Assembly (NCBI GenBank): GCA_029891345.1
Contig: CM056997.1
Span: 219,250,712 to 219,314,711 of the forward strand
DNA: 64,000 nt
Reading direction: 5' to 3'
DNA from: Dryococelus australis
Lineage: Eukaryota > Arthropoda > Insecta > Phasmatodea > Phasmatidae
Shown: in pieces, positions 1-12,487 of the stretch
Position numbering within the stretch: position 1 is the first letter of the stretch
Layout of the letters: the number at the start of each line of letters is the position of its first letter
Notes under the pieces: model-generated
The model's input: the letters and a program-made list of their open reading frames with translations, nothing else
Databases searched by the model: none
Told to the model about the DNA's origin: nothing
Position numbers and translations under genes: made by a program

Positions 1-700
1 AGGGAGAAACGCCTGACAAGATCATTTATCAATTATTCAGCCAATATCACAGGTTATGGCAAAAACTTGAAAAATGTTAAATTTATTCTTATCCCACTTT
101 ATGTTTTCACATAGCATACAGAGGCCAAAAACAGGTCTCCATTGGAAAAACTAGATTCCGACATTTGATTGCTTAAATGTTATTTTGACACTTTAAATAC
201 TTAATGGAAAATGTCGTCTGTACGAACAAACAAAAGTCAATTTATAAAGTTTGGAAACTGCACATCAATTTCTTTCATGGCAGATGCCATTTTAAAAATG
301 TATCCTTCCACTTCCAGGGATGACATTTAAAATATATCTGTCAAGAATATAACATTAAAATACTCGGCAAATGGTAATTTTGGTGTTGTTACATTTTCCC
401 TTCATATTTTTTCCGAATTTTAAAGCATTCTCAAAATATGCTGTTTTATATTCCCGCCATCATGGCCCCTATTTTAATTATCGGGGCACAAAGTGTGCCT
501 GGCCTAGATCTGATATAGTGGTCTAATTATTTTTATTTTACAAACTCATATTTACTACATATCTCAATGCAGTGTCGCTCCTCTGGGCAATGATCGACCC
601 CGACTGAGCCCAAGCACCACCTTATATACAAATTAAACTTCAATTACCCTTAGAGGGGATCTAAAAATTAATAAACAATTAGGGGCCAGATGCCCAAAAT
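1..700. other. AT-rich non-coding DNA
   Basis: I see no gene, tandem repeat or RNA-like structure here. The sequence is AT-rich with frequent stop codons in all frames. Confidence 0.6.
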
Positions 701-1330
701 ACAATTAAGGCTTCGCCAATGACAGAACACATGACCAATCATGGAAAATCAGTTCATTTTGGCTTACAGGGGGGTCTCAATATGCCGACGAATCACAACA
801 CACATAATCATATATGGAACCTGTCTCTTCCACATCGGCACACTTCCGGCGCACACACTTGCCTGCCATCGTCTGCTGGCTCGTTTTCCCCAAAGTTGGT
901 ATCACTGCGCCACAATGCGCAACAGGTGTGAGGTGACATCACTCGCGACCGCTAGGTGAAATCATCAGTGCCGCCACCTGACCTGCGACAGTAGCGCATT
1001 TCTCATACGCGCGTGGCGACAACCTGAACAAGCACAGCAGTGGCGAGCAGGCTTTCAAATAGGCAGATGAATGTCGTTATGTTGTCGTTCTGCATCGCAC
1101 CGTACCAGGCCGACATTTTGGGTGTCTACACATGCTTCGTCGCAGACGCCCAGATCATCCAGAACTTCAAGACACGGGTTTCCTGGTAGAAATTAAGACT
1201 AACTTTTTTAATTGTCGCGTAGGAACGTAAAAAGGTAGGCAAGGATTTTTCCCTTTGGTCCGTTGCAAACGTGTTCAACACAGTAAAGTTGGGACGCTCT
1301 CACAATATATACATATTTCACAGAACACAT
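701..1330. other. GC-richer patch without a recognisable gene
   Basis: This stretch is richer in GC and CpG than its surroundings. Two short overlapping plus-strand frames (719-931 and 741-959) read through the same bases and show no domain, so I do not call them genes. It could be part of a dispersed repeat. Confidence 0.4.
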
Positions 1331-1680
1331 GATCTTTTTATAAAACTGACATGTACGGCTTGAGGTTGTTACTCGAGTGTCCGCCATCTTGTCTGTCGCA
1401 GCTCCGTAAATATAGCAGATATTTATAACACGTTCTACTACCGTTTCGGCCATGCCAATGGGTACGATGACTTTTACACCCGATACAAGTGAAGTGAGGT
1501 GAGTAGGGAGCAGCGGCGGAATGCAAGGATGTGGGAAACTAGAGACCTCCGAGAAAACCCGCCGACCGGTGGCATCATCCGGCACGATTCTCACTTGCGA
1601 AAATCAGGGAGAGACCCGGTCATAATTGAAGCCGGTGGAGGCGATCAGTCTAAATGCGTGCATAAAGTTGCCTCTATTTT
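1330..1680. repeat. Probable dispersed repeat with a T-arm-like end
   Basis: Both strands are open here (minus 1208-1594, plus 1499-1702). The plus translation, with RENPP then RHDSHLRK, resembles a repeat I remember from stick-insect gene predictions. Near 1620-1640 the minus strand has a weak tRNA T-arm-like element. The double-strand openness and lack of a domain argue for a repeat, not a gene. No second copy was found in the window, so this rests on memory. Confidence 0.35.
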
Positions 1681-1861
1681 GATTTTCTTTTTGTGGGACT
1701 AACATACTCCTTTCTATAAGTGTGAAACTAATAACAGTTCCGCCGCAAACTCTGTCAAATGCTGTTCTCTTTTCAATTTAAAATGCCGCACATTAACACG
1801 AGATTAAATTATTGAAATAACGTTAAACATATCAAAATATAACACCGTGTATGGCTACATC

Positions 1862-1926
1862 TGTAGCGGAGTGATAAATCGACTTGCTTCTATGGGAGAA
1901 GTTCCGGATTCGATTTTCGAATCCCT
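1862..1926 (+). repeat. tRNA-derived SINE head (degenerate)
   Basis: An A-box-like stretch (TAGCGGAGTGATAA) is followed by an anticodon-arm-like segment and a T-arm/B-box-like element (GGATTCGATTTTCGAATCC) that is longer than a normal T arm. No acceptor stem pairs, so it is not a functional tRNA. The spacing fits a tRNA-derived SINE promoter. The SINE tail was not delimited. Confidence 0.45.
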
Positions 1927-2640
1927 AATGGAATTTTATAATCGTAGTTGGGTTGGGACGTGCCTAGCAGGACCGCCTGAAAGGCGTTCCGTACAGTCCT
2001 CATATCATAAAAATTAATGTGTACCGTCAAGTAGACGAATTACTTTGTAGAAGTTCAAATGATTGCTTGTGATTTTGCAGCAAAATATTTTGAGAATCAC
2101 TGCATATATTGTTGTAATTCTACAGGATATCCTTTGGTAGGTTACAGTATATTTTTGTACAAATACTGAATATATCCCGTACAATTTACAAGCCATTCCT
2201 TGCAAAGTTGCGAAATTTTTTTGTAGTGTTACCTAGAATTTTTTTGGCAGCTACCCTCGAAACATTTTTCTGTAAAATAAACAAACAATGTTACTGTGCC
2301 GGCAAGATATGTACTGTCCCCGCACCACTTCTAGGCGGGTTTAAATGAATGATATAGTCCACTTACGGTTACTTCCAACTTTTCCGTCGACCTACTATAG
2401 TTCTTCTTTCAGGATATTCCTCCGCCTCATGCAAATAAAGACTAACCTATTCTAGAAAATTACTCCAAACGGACAGCACACCGCATTCGTGCGCACTTAG
2501 TACAATAATATTTTGCCTAAGAACTACCCTTCACCAGGCTATAACAATATACCTATTTCCTCACTGTTTCCCTCTTCTTATTCTGCCGTTATGCCCAACT
2601 GAGAAGCGCGATTGGACTTATTTAGCAGATGTGTTGGATT
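1927..2640. other. AT-rich non-coding DNA
   Basis: Nothing recognisable. The short minus-strand frame 2014-2205 has no domain features. Confidence 0.5.
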
Positions 2641-2997
2641 GAGTAACTTAGTAATTGCTGTTGCCGGTCCCAAGCCTGGATGAAGGAGGAGGGTTGGCTG
2701 AGAGCCCTAAAAGGACAGCCAGAAAACACCTTTAGACAACCTCTATGTCTAAATGCCTTAGTTGTAATACTGAGATTAACTAAGATTGATCTCCCCATAC
2801 CTTCAACTTATAGCATGGTGGAAACGTCTGCTAACAAAGCAACTACCCCAGACCCTAGTATATATACTAGGGTTTCTCTGTCATCGGATTCTGGGGGACC
2901 GAGAACATCATGCGGGAATGTATCCGAGCTTCCCAAATCTCCTCGTCCGAAATACAAGCATTTTCTAACAGTTTTTATTAACATTAATTATAAATAA
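2640..2997 (+). repeat. Possible non-LTR element fragment or other repeat
   Basis: The block starts near GGTCCCAAGCCTGGATGAAG, which resembles leaders I associate with insect non-LTR retrotransposons. The 105-residue frame 2680-2997 shows no domain. There is no reverse transcriptase nearby. The assignment is from memory and weak. Confidence 0.25.
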
Positions 2998-3059
2998 ATG
3001 TAGTAGGGAATTGCCGATTGACACACATTGGTATCTGGCGTAGGAGCACAGGAACCGCC

Positions 3060-3700
3060 CGGCCGCAATGATGTTATGTCACCGTCCGCCATCTTGGACC
3101 CATGTGATCTTGACATTGACATTTAACCTTGGCAATTGACCGTTGATGTTGACCTTAATCCCGGTGACCTCTGACGCCAAAAATCCTAAAAAAATATGCG
3201 AATATTTCTTCACAAACTATTAAAAAATAATTATTTAAATTGCTAAAAGTTGTAATAAATAATCGGAAATAATTTATAAAAATTCTATTTTGAAAAATTT
3301 ATTTATAAAATCGGTTAAAATATTACAAGAAATTTATTATAAAAATCTTATTACAATCATTTGACCCATATGACCGTTGACCTTGAACTTTACCTTGGAA
3401 CTTGGACTCAAAGATCCAAAAATTTCCAAAGAATCCAAAATATCCAAGAAAAAATCTGAGAATACCGAAAAATATATTACTAAAAATAATTTTAAATATA
3501 CTAAAAACGTAGGTTATTATAAAAAAATTTTAAAAATTGTAATTAAAATTTTTACTAAAAATATTTTTCAAATGTGTTAAAAATCCAGGAGCAGGCTGTC
3601 CGACATCATGGTCTGTCATTCCCGTGCCTCATCCACTATCTTTGATCCATATTACCTTGGATCTTGACCTTGACCTTTGCTCTCAAATATCGAAAATATC
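3060..3700 (+). repeat. Diverged CCTTGACC-rich repeat, about three units
   Basis: Three loosely similar units begin near 3080, 3355 and 3600. Each has a run of TGACCTTGACC-like words (often beside GCCATCTTGG) followed by an A/T-rich stretch full of AAAAAT. They are too diverged for an exact period by eye (about 250-270 bp). A related segment occurs at 25345-25490, so the family is dispersed. The plus-strand frame 3377-3580 is low-complexity and not a gene. Confidence 0.55.
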
Positions 3701-3904
3701 TTTAAAAAATACAAAAATTAAAAGAACAATTCCAAAAAAAATTTGCAAAAAAATGTAATATTGAGAATTATTAAAAAATTATAAATATTTATAATTTAAC
3801 ATTATTAAAATTATTTTACAATACTTATTTTTACCAGAGTGCACACATAGCCCATGCCCATTCTGCCCTCTTGGTAGGTGAACACCATCTTGGTAGACAT
3901 TACT

Positions 3905-4850
3905 CATCTGCCATATTAGATGTTGACTACCTCGACCTTGACCCCATTACCTTAAGTGACCTTGAAAACTAAAACTCGAGAAAAAATATATAAAAGTCAA
4001 CAAGAATAATATATTATCGACTACCACCACCATATTATGTGCAGACTACCACGACCTTGGCCCCATGACCTTGATTGACCTTGAAAACAAAATATCGGGA
4101 AAAATATATAAATATTAACACGCATAATACATTACAGAAAACTGCCATATTATATGCAGAATACCCCGACCTTGACCCCATGACCTTTAATGAACTTGAA
4201 AACAAAAACCGGAAAAATACATAAAATCCAGTAATTTTAATACATTAAAATCTGCTATAGCCGTAAGAAGATGCATGTTACCTCGACCTTGGCCCCATAA
4301 CCTTGAATAACCTTGACCCTATGACCTTTAATGACCTTGAAATAATTGAGGGGAAATAAATACAAGCCAACGAATGCATGATATTATAGACTACTACCAC
4401 TATGTTTGATGAAGACTACCTCAACCAGACAATATGATTTTGAATGGCCTTGAAAACAAAACTCTAGAAAATACATAAAAGACATTTAAGCATATTACTT
4501 TACAGAAGACTGCCACAATTCAAGATGCAGTTTACCTCGATCTTGAATCAATGACCTTGAATATCTTTGAAAACAAAAACTCGAGAAAGAATTCATTAAA
4601 GTCAACAAGCATATAACATTACAAGCTACAAACACCATATTAACTTCAGACTACCTTGCCCTTGACCCCATGGTGTTGAATGAACTTGAAAACAAAAACT
4701 CGAGAAAAAGATATAAAAGTCAACAAGCATATTATATTACAGACTACTACCACCATATTATATGCAAACTACACTGACATTGACATCATGACCTTGAATT
4801 ACTTTAAAACAAACAACTCAAGAAAAATCTATTCGAAGATGCAGAAGCTA
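3905..4850 (+). repeat. Tandem array, about eight units of 115-120 bp
   Basis: Each unit runs: CATATTATATGCAGACTACC, then CGACCTTGACCCCATGACC, then CTTGAAAACAAAAACTCGAG, then an AT-rich part with TATAAAAGTCAACAAGCAT. The CATATT anchor falls at 3912, 4031, 4146, 4636 and 4754, with degenerate units between. Units differ by substitutions and small indels, so the array is old. Frame 4680-4892 is an array by-product. Confidence 0.8.
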
Positions 4851-4984
4851 GCCGAGACGATCCAACTTTCATGGGAGCTGCTGTCAAACTAAGCTTCTAA
4901 GCTGACCTCCCTACTCCTTATAATATACCCATAAGCAAGCTCTATGCAGTCATATTGACTTTGAACCAATTGTATGCAGACACC

Positions 4985-5220
4985 AACCAGTCAATCACGT
5001 GAGGTGAATCAAGTGGAGCAGGTGGAGCAAGTCGAGCAGGACAGCAGTGGAGCAGATGGAGAGGTGAAGCAGGTGGAGAGGTGAAGCAGGTGGACTAATT
5101 TGAGTAATTTTGAGTCATTTCGTGGTGGTGGCATTTGTGGTGGTAGTGGTGGTGGTAGTGGTGGAGGTTTTCGCCGGGGTGGTGGTAGTCGGCAGATTGG
5201 AATATTTCGGACTCCTTTTG
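4985..5220 (+). repeat. Purine-rich then GGT/AGT trinucleotide low-complexity tract
   Basis: The first half repeats GGTGGAGCAG/GGTGAAGCAG words. The second half (about 5115-5190) is a GGTGGTAGT run that would read as glycine and serine in one frame. Frames on both strands are by-products of the repeat. No start, domain or exon signal supports a gene. Confidence 0.6.
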
Positions 5221-6110
5221 TATGTACCACAAATTTAAATATATTCCCACTATTTTAAAATAAAATTATATTGTCTTAACTCCCAAAGTTGAAATATGAA
5301 TATTTTATGTAATAATCTCGCTTAAAAAACATGACGGTGCTTCAATTCCGTCTTCCGACATTGAACTTAATATTGTGAGCTCCGAGTAAGGTCTCATCAT
5401 AAAGTAGATAAGTAAACTGCAAAAGAATGACTTAGAGACAGCCAGACGACTGTAGCACATGCACAATACTTGCCCCTAACTCCACAATTATGTTATTCAG
5501 GATAACAACAAATTGGAGGTAAATATGGAAATAATAAAATTAAATCAATACGAATACAGATTTCGTTTAAGAGGGCGACAGACTGCAGAAAGTGAAAAAA
5601 AAAAAAAAATCTACTTAACATTTAAAATATTAATTTCCGGGCACCTCTAAACTGTTTATTTTACTTCAGAAACATGGTACAAAAATAATGACTTTGAAAA
5701 AGGTGTAAAAAATATTACGTAATTTATAAATTAAAATTCTCCAATTACTTTAAAGCATCATAACAATTGAAGGGGTTACATAAAACTGCGCTGTTGAAAT
5801 AATGCAAAATTTGAGGTACTTAAGTGTCACAAATTACCCAATAAAGCGTAAAGTAATGTTTGTAAAAATGTACGTATCTCAACGTTAGACAATCTCCTTT
5901 GTGTGACCTCCCCCGAGTGTCCGCAGTCGCTCAGTTTTCCAGGACATATATAGTACAGATTCATCCACTGTAGTCCTTCCTGAGGCCGCGGAGAAAGTCC
6001 TCGACACAGAAGTAGATCCATGTCCAATCAAATTCAGAAGAGGCCCTGTCGTCACAAGGTGACCCCTTCATTCGCCACAGCCGCCGCTAGGTGGAAGGAA
6101 ACGCCTTGCG
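5221..6110. other. AT-rich non-coding DNA
   Basis: No gene seen. There is an A-run near 5595-5610. Positions 6040-6110 become GC-richer with a CCGCCGCTAGGTGG word. Minus frame 5827-6027 has no domain. Confidence 0.5.
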
Positions 6111-6119
6111 TCCAGTGAA

Positions 6120-6380
6120 ACCCCAGCCCTCGCCGAAGCTACTAGGCACAATCATCGCGGAGACTAAATGGCGTGATGGTCCCTATGTACTCATTCTCTG
6201 ACTGGCTGCAAAAGGCTCTGGGAACGGACGAACGGGCCTTGTGTCTCATTTGCTACTGGGTGATGCAAATGTTTGCCTATTAACTGGTCTCCCGGGTGGC
6301 AAGTAGGTTACCAGGCGTTGATTGGCGGACGGAGTTCCAACATGGCGCTAGCCAACGACGTCGTTTTCCCAGAGTGCTTG
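6120..6380 (+). repeat. Dispersed repeat, copy A
   Basis: The core TGGCAAGTAGGTTACCAGG, followed by GTTGATTGGCG and GTTCCAAC (about 6295-6345), recurs in reverse complement at about 22610-22680. An upstream CCTTGTGTCT block also matches. The two copies are diverged and inverted relative to each other. No coding domain is present; the element class is unknown. Confidence 0.6.
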
Positions 6381-6480
6381 GCTGGATTGGAAAGTTTAGG
6401 GTGGCTCTTAGGAAGTAGTATCCACACCATCTTTTAGTTTTCTTACTAATTTTCGTAATGAAAATATATGCCCTGACATA

Positions 6481-6627
6481 AAAAACTAGGCTAGACAAGG
6501 CAAAGAGACCTACGTAAAAAACTAGGCTAGACAAGGCAAAGAGACCTACGTAAAAAACTAGGCTAGACAAGGCAAAGAGATCTACGTAAAAAACTAGGCT
6601 AGACAAGGCAAAGAGACCTACGTAAAA
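6481..6627 (+). repeat. 36-bp minisatellite, about four copies
   Basis: ACTAGG anchors fall at 6485, 6521, 6557 and 6593, giving an exact 36-bp period. The copies are nearly identical, with one GACC/GATC difference in the third. The 108-residue minus frame 6280-6606 exists because 36 is divisible by three, which produces repeated SSLVFYV blocks. Confidence 0.9.
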
Positions 6628-8090
6628 AAATTTTTTTTAATTTGTATGGATTCAATTAAACCTGTATTTTCAAATGTGGCATTGATAATATTAAATAATT
6701 AGAAAATATTTGATTACAGTTACATGCGTGAAAATAATCATGTAAGAAAAATAAGTCGAATTGCGAAGTAACTGTAAAGATATTCCCTGTGCGCTGACTA
6801 GCTTGGTTTTTAAATATTGACTACAAAAATTAGGTTATTGTGGAAAACATGAAAATCCAAGATGGCAAGGATACTTCCCCCTTAAGAGCCGCCCAAATAC
6901 CTCCCCTCAATGACTCATTCCATATCTGCTGCGCCACCGCGGCCGTGTGTGTGTGTGTGTGTGTGACTATATTGCGCTGTATAAGCTGTTGTTTCATTTC
7001 TCAAGTACTCTGTCTTCTTGCGTGATTCGCAGCACATAGATATCCTGTTGCTGCAAGCCCTCCCTGGCGCCGGGACAGTTCAACACTATTACTTTCCTTG
7101 CAACGAGAAGCCGGCGAGTGACCATAGAAGACTTCCTGGCCGAAGTCAGTGAAGGTCACGCATCCCTGGTGATGAATTGCGTCGTCATAAATGTTGTCAC
7201 CGCAATTAGTATGAACAATAGAATCCTTACAACCCGCCGTGGTTGTCACTACAGTAGCCCAAAACCAACCGCTCCAGGACGCTTTCCACATTTTTATATC
7301 TCTCTATCTCTCTCTCTACCTCTATCTCTCACACTCATCATCCCTTTTCCCCGCGTACTTCCATCATTTTTATCCTCTCCCTGACTCCACGGCTGGCGTG
7401 GACCGAGGAAGCCTGAGCTATATCCGCAGACGGCTGGCCTTAGCGCAACCCGCGCGAGGCAGTAACAGTCATGCGGTTTTTGTTTCATGTTTGTCCTGCT
7501 CTCCATGTTCTCGTCACTTTACAGAACTCACGTAGTCAATCGCCAATGTTACTTATTAAAGGCCCCCTATTCGAGTCCTTCTGGACGTATTTTTTTGAGC
7601 GTTGTCGCCGTTCTTGTGTGACAGACATTTTCTCAGTGTAGACAATAGCACGGTCCAAATGCGCAGTACAATTTGTCTCATTTTCAACTAAAAGGCTTAC
7701 GATAATACCTACTACTTGTTTACTACATTTGTTAGGAATAATTTAAATTTTTTTCTAGATAAGACATAAGAAATGTGAGTTTTTCATGTGGCGTTATTAA
7801 AAAATATTTTGACGGAAGTGACTATGTATTGTCATATTTGAAGCGTGTAGAAAATACTTTTGCTTTTATTTCGCGTAGTGCTCTCTGCCAGAATCTCGCG
7901 CAATCTGTCAACGCTTATCAAATAATCGCGCGCCATTTCGCCTCTGTTTGCTTATGTACTCTAGGATTTGGTGTAGATTCGTAAACGTTACTTCAATAAA
8001 GGGCAATTTCGAAGCACGCATAGGTTTTTAATTTTATTTTCCTAGTGTGTCCTTATCTTCTCTTTAACTTATCCAGTACTTTGGAGACAC

Positions 8091-8121
<31 letters not shown>

Positions 8122-8640
8122 TATTAAACACCTAGGATTTTGAATGGTGTTCGTGGCCCTCCTCCTACGTGAAAGGAAACAAAAAGAAATATTTTAATAA
8201 AAGATTCGATGGTAACTATGTGTGACTTACTTACGATACTTGAAAGCAGAAATGTAATTTATATTTGTGTTTCAAACATTAGTAGCAATAACTGTGTTTT
8301 TTTAGTTGTAAACTTGTTAGTGTAGTTTTTATTCCGAATAAATTTGTTAATTGCAGTGGTTGAGATTTAATCTTCAAGAATATTTTTTTACGTTATATAA
8401 TCTGTGTTGCAAATATTTTTTCAGTAAACACCAAAATACTTAGTTCCACAGATTTTGCACTAATTTAACTGCCTTAACTAATTTATCATAATAATTGGGA
8501 AAAATGGGAAACCAGCATATTCTCCTTTCGAAAATATCATATGCATGAAACACACAAACATAAGTTTATGTTTTAGCTTACATTCCGAAGGAAAGAAAGG
8601 CTTGTAAGATAATTTCCTGTTTGTGTTGTTGCGTGTGTGT
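6628..8640. other. Non-coding DNA with microsatellites
   Basis: Holds a (GT)n tract at about 6946-6964, a CTCT-rich stretch at about 7300-7330 and a (TA)n tract at about 8091-8117. Positions 7020-7490 are GC-richer, with overlapping frames on both strands and no recognisable domain. The remainder is AT-rich and featureless. Confidence 0.5.
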
Positions 8641-10500
8641 GTGACATCCCCTTTCAATTTTTGAACGCTTGAACCGAATTTCACCAAACTCGATACACGT
8701 ATAGTATTAAATGAGACACTTTTATAATTTTCGACCCCGCCGGGCCCTATCTATCAAAATGGCGGGTATTTTAAAATTTAGTGTGATGCCATGTCTCGGA
8801 AACCATGTAACCGATTGAAAACAATTTTGTATGCTGAAAGCGCAAGTCGTAAGTATTCAATACAGAGGTGAATATTGTTGTTGGTCTGCCATTTTGTAAG
8901 AGAGCGTCACATGAAAAATATATCTTTTACGTTATATCTCGAAAATTACTCAACCAATTTTTGCCAAAATTGTCACTATGTTATATTATAATAGACCAGA
9001 TAAATGTAAGTAATTGAACTTTATTAGGCACTTATTTTCAAAATAGCTGCCATATCATTATTTTAGGTTTATTTGATACAACTACCATACCGTTTGGCTA
9101 ATTCAACCAAATTTTGTACGCTGACAGTATCTATTACAAGCATCATATTTGACAAAAACAACAACTTCTGCCCGCCAGTTTGAAAGATAGTGTTAAAGGA
9201 ATTTACAAATTTTTTCTGTTATATCTCGGGAAACAATAGACAGATTGCTACCAAATTTACCAAACAAGTATTTATACCGCAGATGATATGTACAACTATG
9301 ATTAAAGCATGTCAGACAGTTATTTTAAAAATGACAGCAATCTAGCTATTTTAGAATAGTATGCTATATGTTCAAAACCATGTAGTCTATTCCAATGAAG
9401 CTTTGTATACTGGAAATGTATATAACAAACATCAAATGTGTCCACATTCTTTTGTCATCCATTTTGTAAGATAGGAGCAAACAAATAACTACAATTTTTG
9501 TCATATCTCGGGAAACAATTGAGCGATTCCTACTAAATATGGCAAACAATAGTACTGCAGTAGATGATGTTAACATATATGTTTTCCGCACGTCAGGCAC
9601 TTATTTTTAAAATGGCGGCCTTATCGTTATTTTAGTTTTGAATGTTATGTCGCCTAAAACTTGTAATTAATTCCAATGAAATTTTGTATGTTGGCTGTTT
9701 ATATTAGAACCTACATATATGTCTACACAAATTCTCATTTATACGCCATTTTTTAAAATAGTATCACATGACAAATAAAAACTACGTGATATCCCCGAAA
9801 AACAACCGATTTATACTAAATGTGGCAGATAAGTACTGCCATGACAGTCCACGTAAAGTGATAAACTTTGAGAGGTTCAGACATGCATATTTTAAAAATG
9901 GCAGCCATATATAATTTTAACTAAGAATTTTTTTGTATACGAAACTACAAAACTAACAAGTTAACTGGTATGCTTACATTACCAATTTTATCCATCAAGA
10001 TTGCCTATGCAAATTCTTATTTCTCCGTTATTTTGTAAGATTTCTCACATGAAACAATATAGTTTTTATTTCTTGTCTCGTGAAACAATCCACGTATTTA
10101 TTTCAAATTTGTCGAAGAAGTTGTAGCGTGGTAAGCCATATTAACTTATGTATTTCAAGTGCTCAAGTCTCTTATTTTCTGAACAGCGCCTATACAAACA
10201 TTTTAGCTTAGGGTGATGTAGCTAAGAAGCTATGAAACATATTTACATTTAACTTATATACATATAATCTATGAAAATCATCGAATATGATAATAGACCT
10301 TCATTAACTTTTTGTCCTCCATTCATGAAGATCGTCACATGAAAAACTGAGGTTTTATGCCATATCTTGGAGGCCAATCAAGAGATTTCCACCAAGTTTT
10401 TCACACAAGTGGCGTTATGATAGACCAAGTAAACTTGCGTGTCTTTAGTGGTTCAGGCACTTATTTTCAAAATGATGGCCGTGTAAACATTTTAGACTAG
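8640..10500 (+). repeat. Tandem array, about six units of 285 bp, each a dimer
   Basis: The motif ATATCTCGGGAAACAAT or its variants recurs at 8934, 9221, 9503, 9789, 10073 and 10362, so the period is 282-289 bp. Each unit has two related halves of about 143 bp. One half carries ATATCTCGGGAAACAAT and CACTTATTTTCAAAATGGC. The other carries AATTTTGTATGCTG and TGCCATTTTGTAAGATAG, then TCACATGAAAAA. Units are well diverged, and no ORF spans them. It is an old higher-order tandem repeat or the body of an unclassified element. Confidence 0.8.
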
Positions 10501-11379
10501 TGAACCCTATCATTGAAAACATTAGACTGATTAGGTCTACATCCTAAATTAATGCTCCTAATCCCATGTCCGTGATGCAGTTGATTGCGCACAAACTTAA
10601 TTTTACGAGTCTTTTCTGAATTCTATTCCAGGGTAAGTCACTCGCGTATTTTAATTGTCTTGCTACTGTTTCACATGTTCCTGGTTTCATCTCTAATTAC
10701 ATTGCTGTCAACAAGACATCAATATCAACCTGCTTTCTAAGGTTTTTAGAACTTCACTAAAATTTATTTGCACCCATATAGAGAAAAGTATAGGCTCATT
10801 ATTTACCTGTTAGTTCGTGTTTTATACTGCCAAACATTGGAGTAATACATTTATGTAGGGAAAATAATCCATGTTTCGTCTTCACCCATTTATCCACTAC
10901 CATCAAACACAACGTCAAGTTTTTTTTAAACTTCCTATTACATAATGACAATTTTCGGTGGTACACCGAGTGAATCTGCATTCCGTATAGTTTGTGATCA
11001 TGCGCATCGTGTTAAAATGTACGTGTGTCGTAAAGCCATTTTTCTCGTTTTGTAGCAGTGTTGCCCTCAATAGTGTTTGTTACCGTGTCAGTGTGAGTTA
11101 TTTCTATTTTGTACAGTTGCACTTAAGTGGCGCAGTGTACTGTTTGAAAAGTTTCCCAAAATTTTTAGGCTGTTTCTGTTAACATCTATAATGATATCTC
11201 TGTCAACGAGAACTTCATAAAAAATATTTGCATCCATGTAAAGAGAAAAGCCGGCTCATTAGTTATATAGTTATATTACATAATAGGATTAATTTACTTA
11301 TAACACACCTTTCATTTAAGTTGCAGTACCTTACAGTCTACTACATTAACATACATTACCTCCAGTGGCGACAGTCTTC
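10501..11379. other. Flank of the Gypsy element with a local direct repeat
   Basis: Two diverged direct repeats of about 55-85 bp lie here (about 10745-10800 and 11208-11262). They share GAACTTCA, TTTGCACCCAT/TTTGCATCCAT, AGAGAAAAG and GGCTCATTA. They sit 460 bp apart, beyond the 3' end of the minus-strand Gypsy element, but I cannot show that they are LTR pieces. Frames 10799-10981 and 10994-11182 have no domain. Confidence 0.4.
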
Positions 11380-11399
11380 CTCTTCAAGTTGCGGGGGCT

Positions 11400-11900
11400 G
11401 ATGGAGATGACGCGATTTCTGGGGGGCTAGTGAAATCTCTAGATAAAAGAAAGATGGCTTTTATAAAACTTATTCGTACCTGTATCCTGTAACAACACCT
11501 ACATAGGCATAAGGAAACTAATCATTGAATAGGGACCCTCATACTTTAATACTAATTTTGCTGTAAAGGAATCAGCTTTCTTAGACAGATGGTGGGTTCT
11601 AACTAGTTCAAGGTCTCCGACAGCATACGAAACAGAATTGTATTTCTCATCTTGTGCCATGTGCATTTGCTGGGGGTATTCCTTCAGATGTATTGTAACT
11701 TCTTTACAAAATTCATTTCGTCCCCTACATTCACATCGAAATGGAGCGCCCAGGTGTTAAGAAGTGATGCAGCAATTTGCGACCGAGAAACAGCTCTTAT
11801 GGAGTCAAACCTGTGTCAGCATTCACACGAGAATTTAAAGCCAACATTATCACATGCACCTCTTTATCCCACTCAGTATTTAAATCGAGATGAAATGCAA
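11400..11900 (-). pseudogene. Gypsy integrase C-terminal region with GPY-type module
   Basis: After the core frame, minus-strand pieces read VIMLALNSRVN, GLTP, a stop, then ELFLGRK, the conserved stretch after the core of Gypsy integrases. Near 11530-11590 the sequence reads SFTAKLVLKYEGPYSMI, which fits the GPY/F module. At least one stop and one frameshift lie between. The pol region fades out near 11400. Confidence 0.7.
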
Positions 11901-11944
11901 CAATGCCACCTTAATGGTACGATTGTACCGCCCGCCAAATTAGC

Positions 11945-12440
11945 CTATGGACAGTAAGGTGTTGTATGGGCTAATATAACTACCCAAGAAAAATCTAGAT
12001 TAGATGGCTCAGAAGATGTAAAGTTCCTAGCATTATTAGTAACTACCTGGGATGGTGAACCGAAATATGAGAACACCTGCCCTTTCAAAATCCTACAGAT
12101 AGTGATAGCCTTCTGATCTATCATAGGGAATAGCAAAGCAAACTTAGAAAAACCATCTACTAATACCAATAAGTAATTAAAACACTTTTTAGACCTAGAG
12201 AGAGGACCAAACACATCCATATACACTCTTTCGCAAGCAAAGGTAGGAGGTGCACTGCTAAATTTCCCTTGAACTCTAGTGTTGGGGGATTTAGTCTTCT
12301 GCCAAATACACACTGTTTTACCCAATCTCTAATTTTAGTTTGCATGTCGGGCCAAAGGATATTTTGCTCTATACACTGTAGGGTACGTTAATAACTTATG
12401 ATGGCCTCCCAAGTACGAATTTTAAAAATAATCAAACAGC
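11945..12440 (-). pseudogene. Gypsy integrase zinc-binding and core domains (catalytic residue lost)
   Basis: Integrase joins the DNA copy to the genome. Near 12300-12370 a minus frame has LWPDM and IRDWVKQC, the end of the H2C2 zinc-binding domain; its second CxxC cysteine reads glycine. The core frame (11945-12325) has ERVYMDVFGPLSR with the first catalytic aspartate, then NYLLVLVDGFSKF. Where the second aspartate belongs it reads VVTNNARNF, an asparagine. HTTPYCP closes the frame, just before the position of the catalytic glutamate. The frame ends at a stop, but recognisable sequence continues downstream. Confidence 0.85.
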
Positions 12441-12487
12441 ATTGGCCTCACCGCCTTGGAAACATACATCTAAAATACACCCTTACA

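Noticed and set aside
5009-5230. Proline-rich or glycine-rich protein exon
   Set aside because: Low-complexity trinucleotide tract; every frame gives a simple run and no exon signals were seen.
6280-6606. 108-residue protein with repeated SSLVFYV blocks
   Set aside because: It is the minus reading of the 36-bp minisatellite plus the neighbouring dispersed repeat.
10745-11262. LTRs of the Gypsy element
   Set aside because: The two similar stretches both lie on one side of the element and are short and diverged; no matching copy lies at the gag end.
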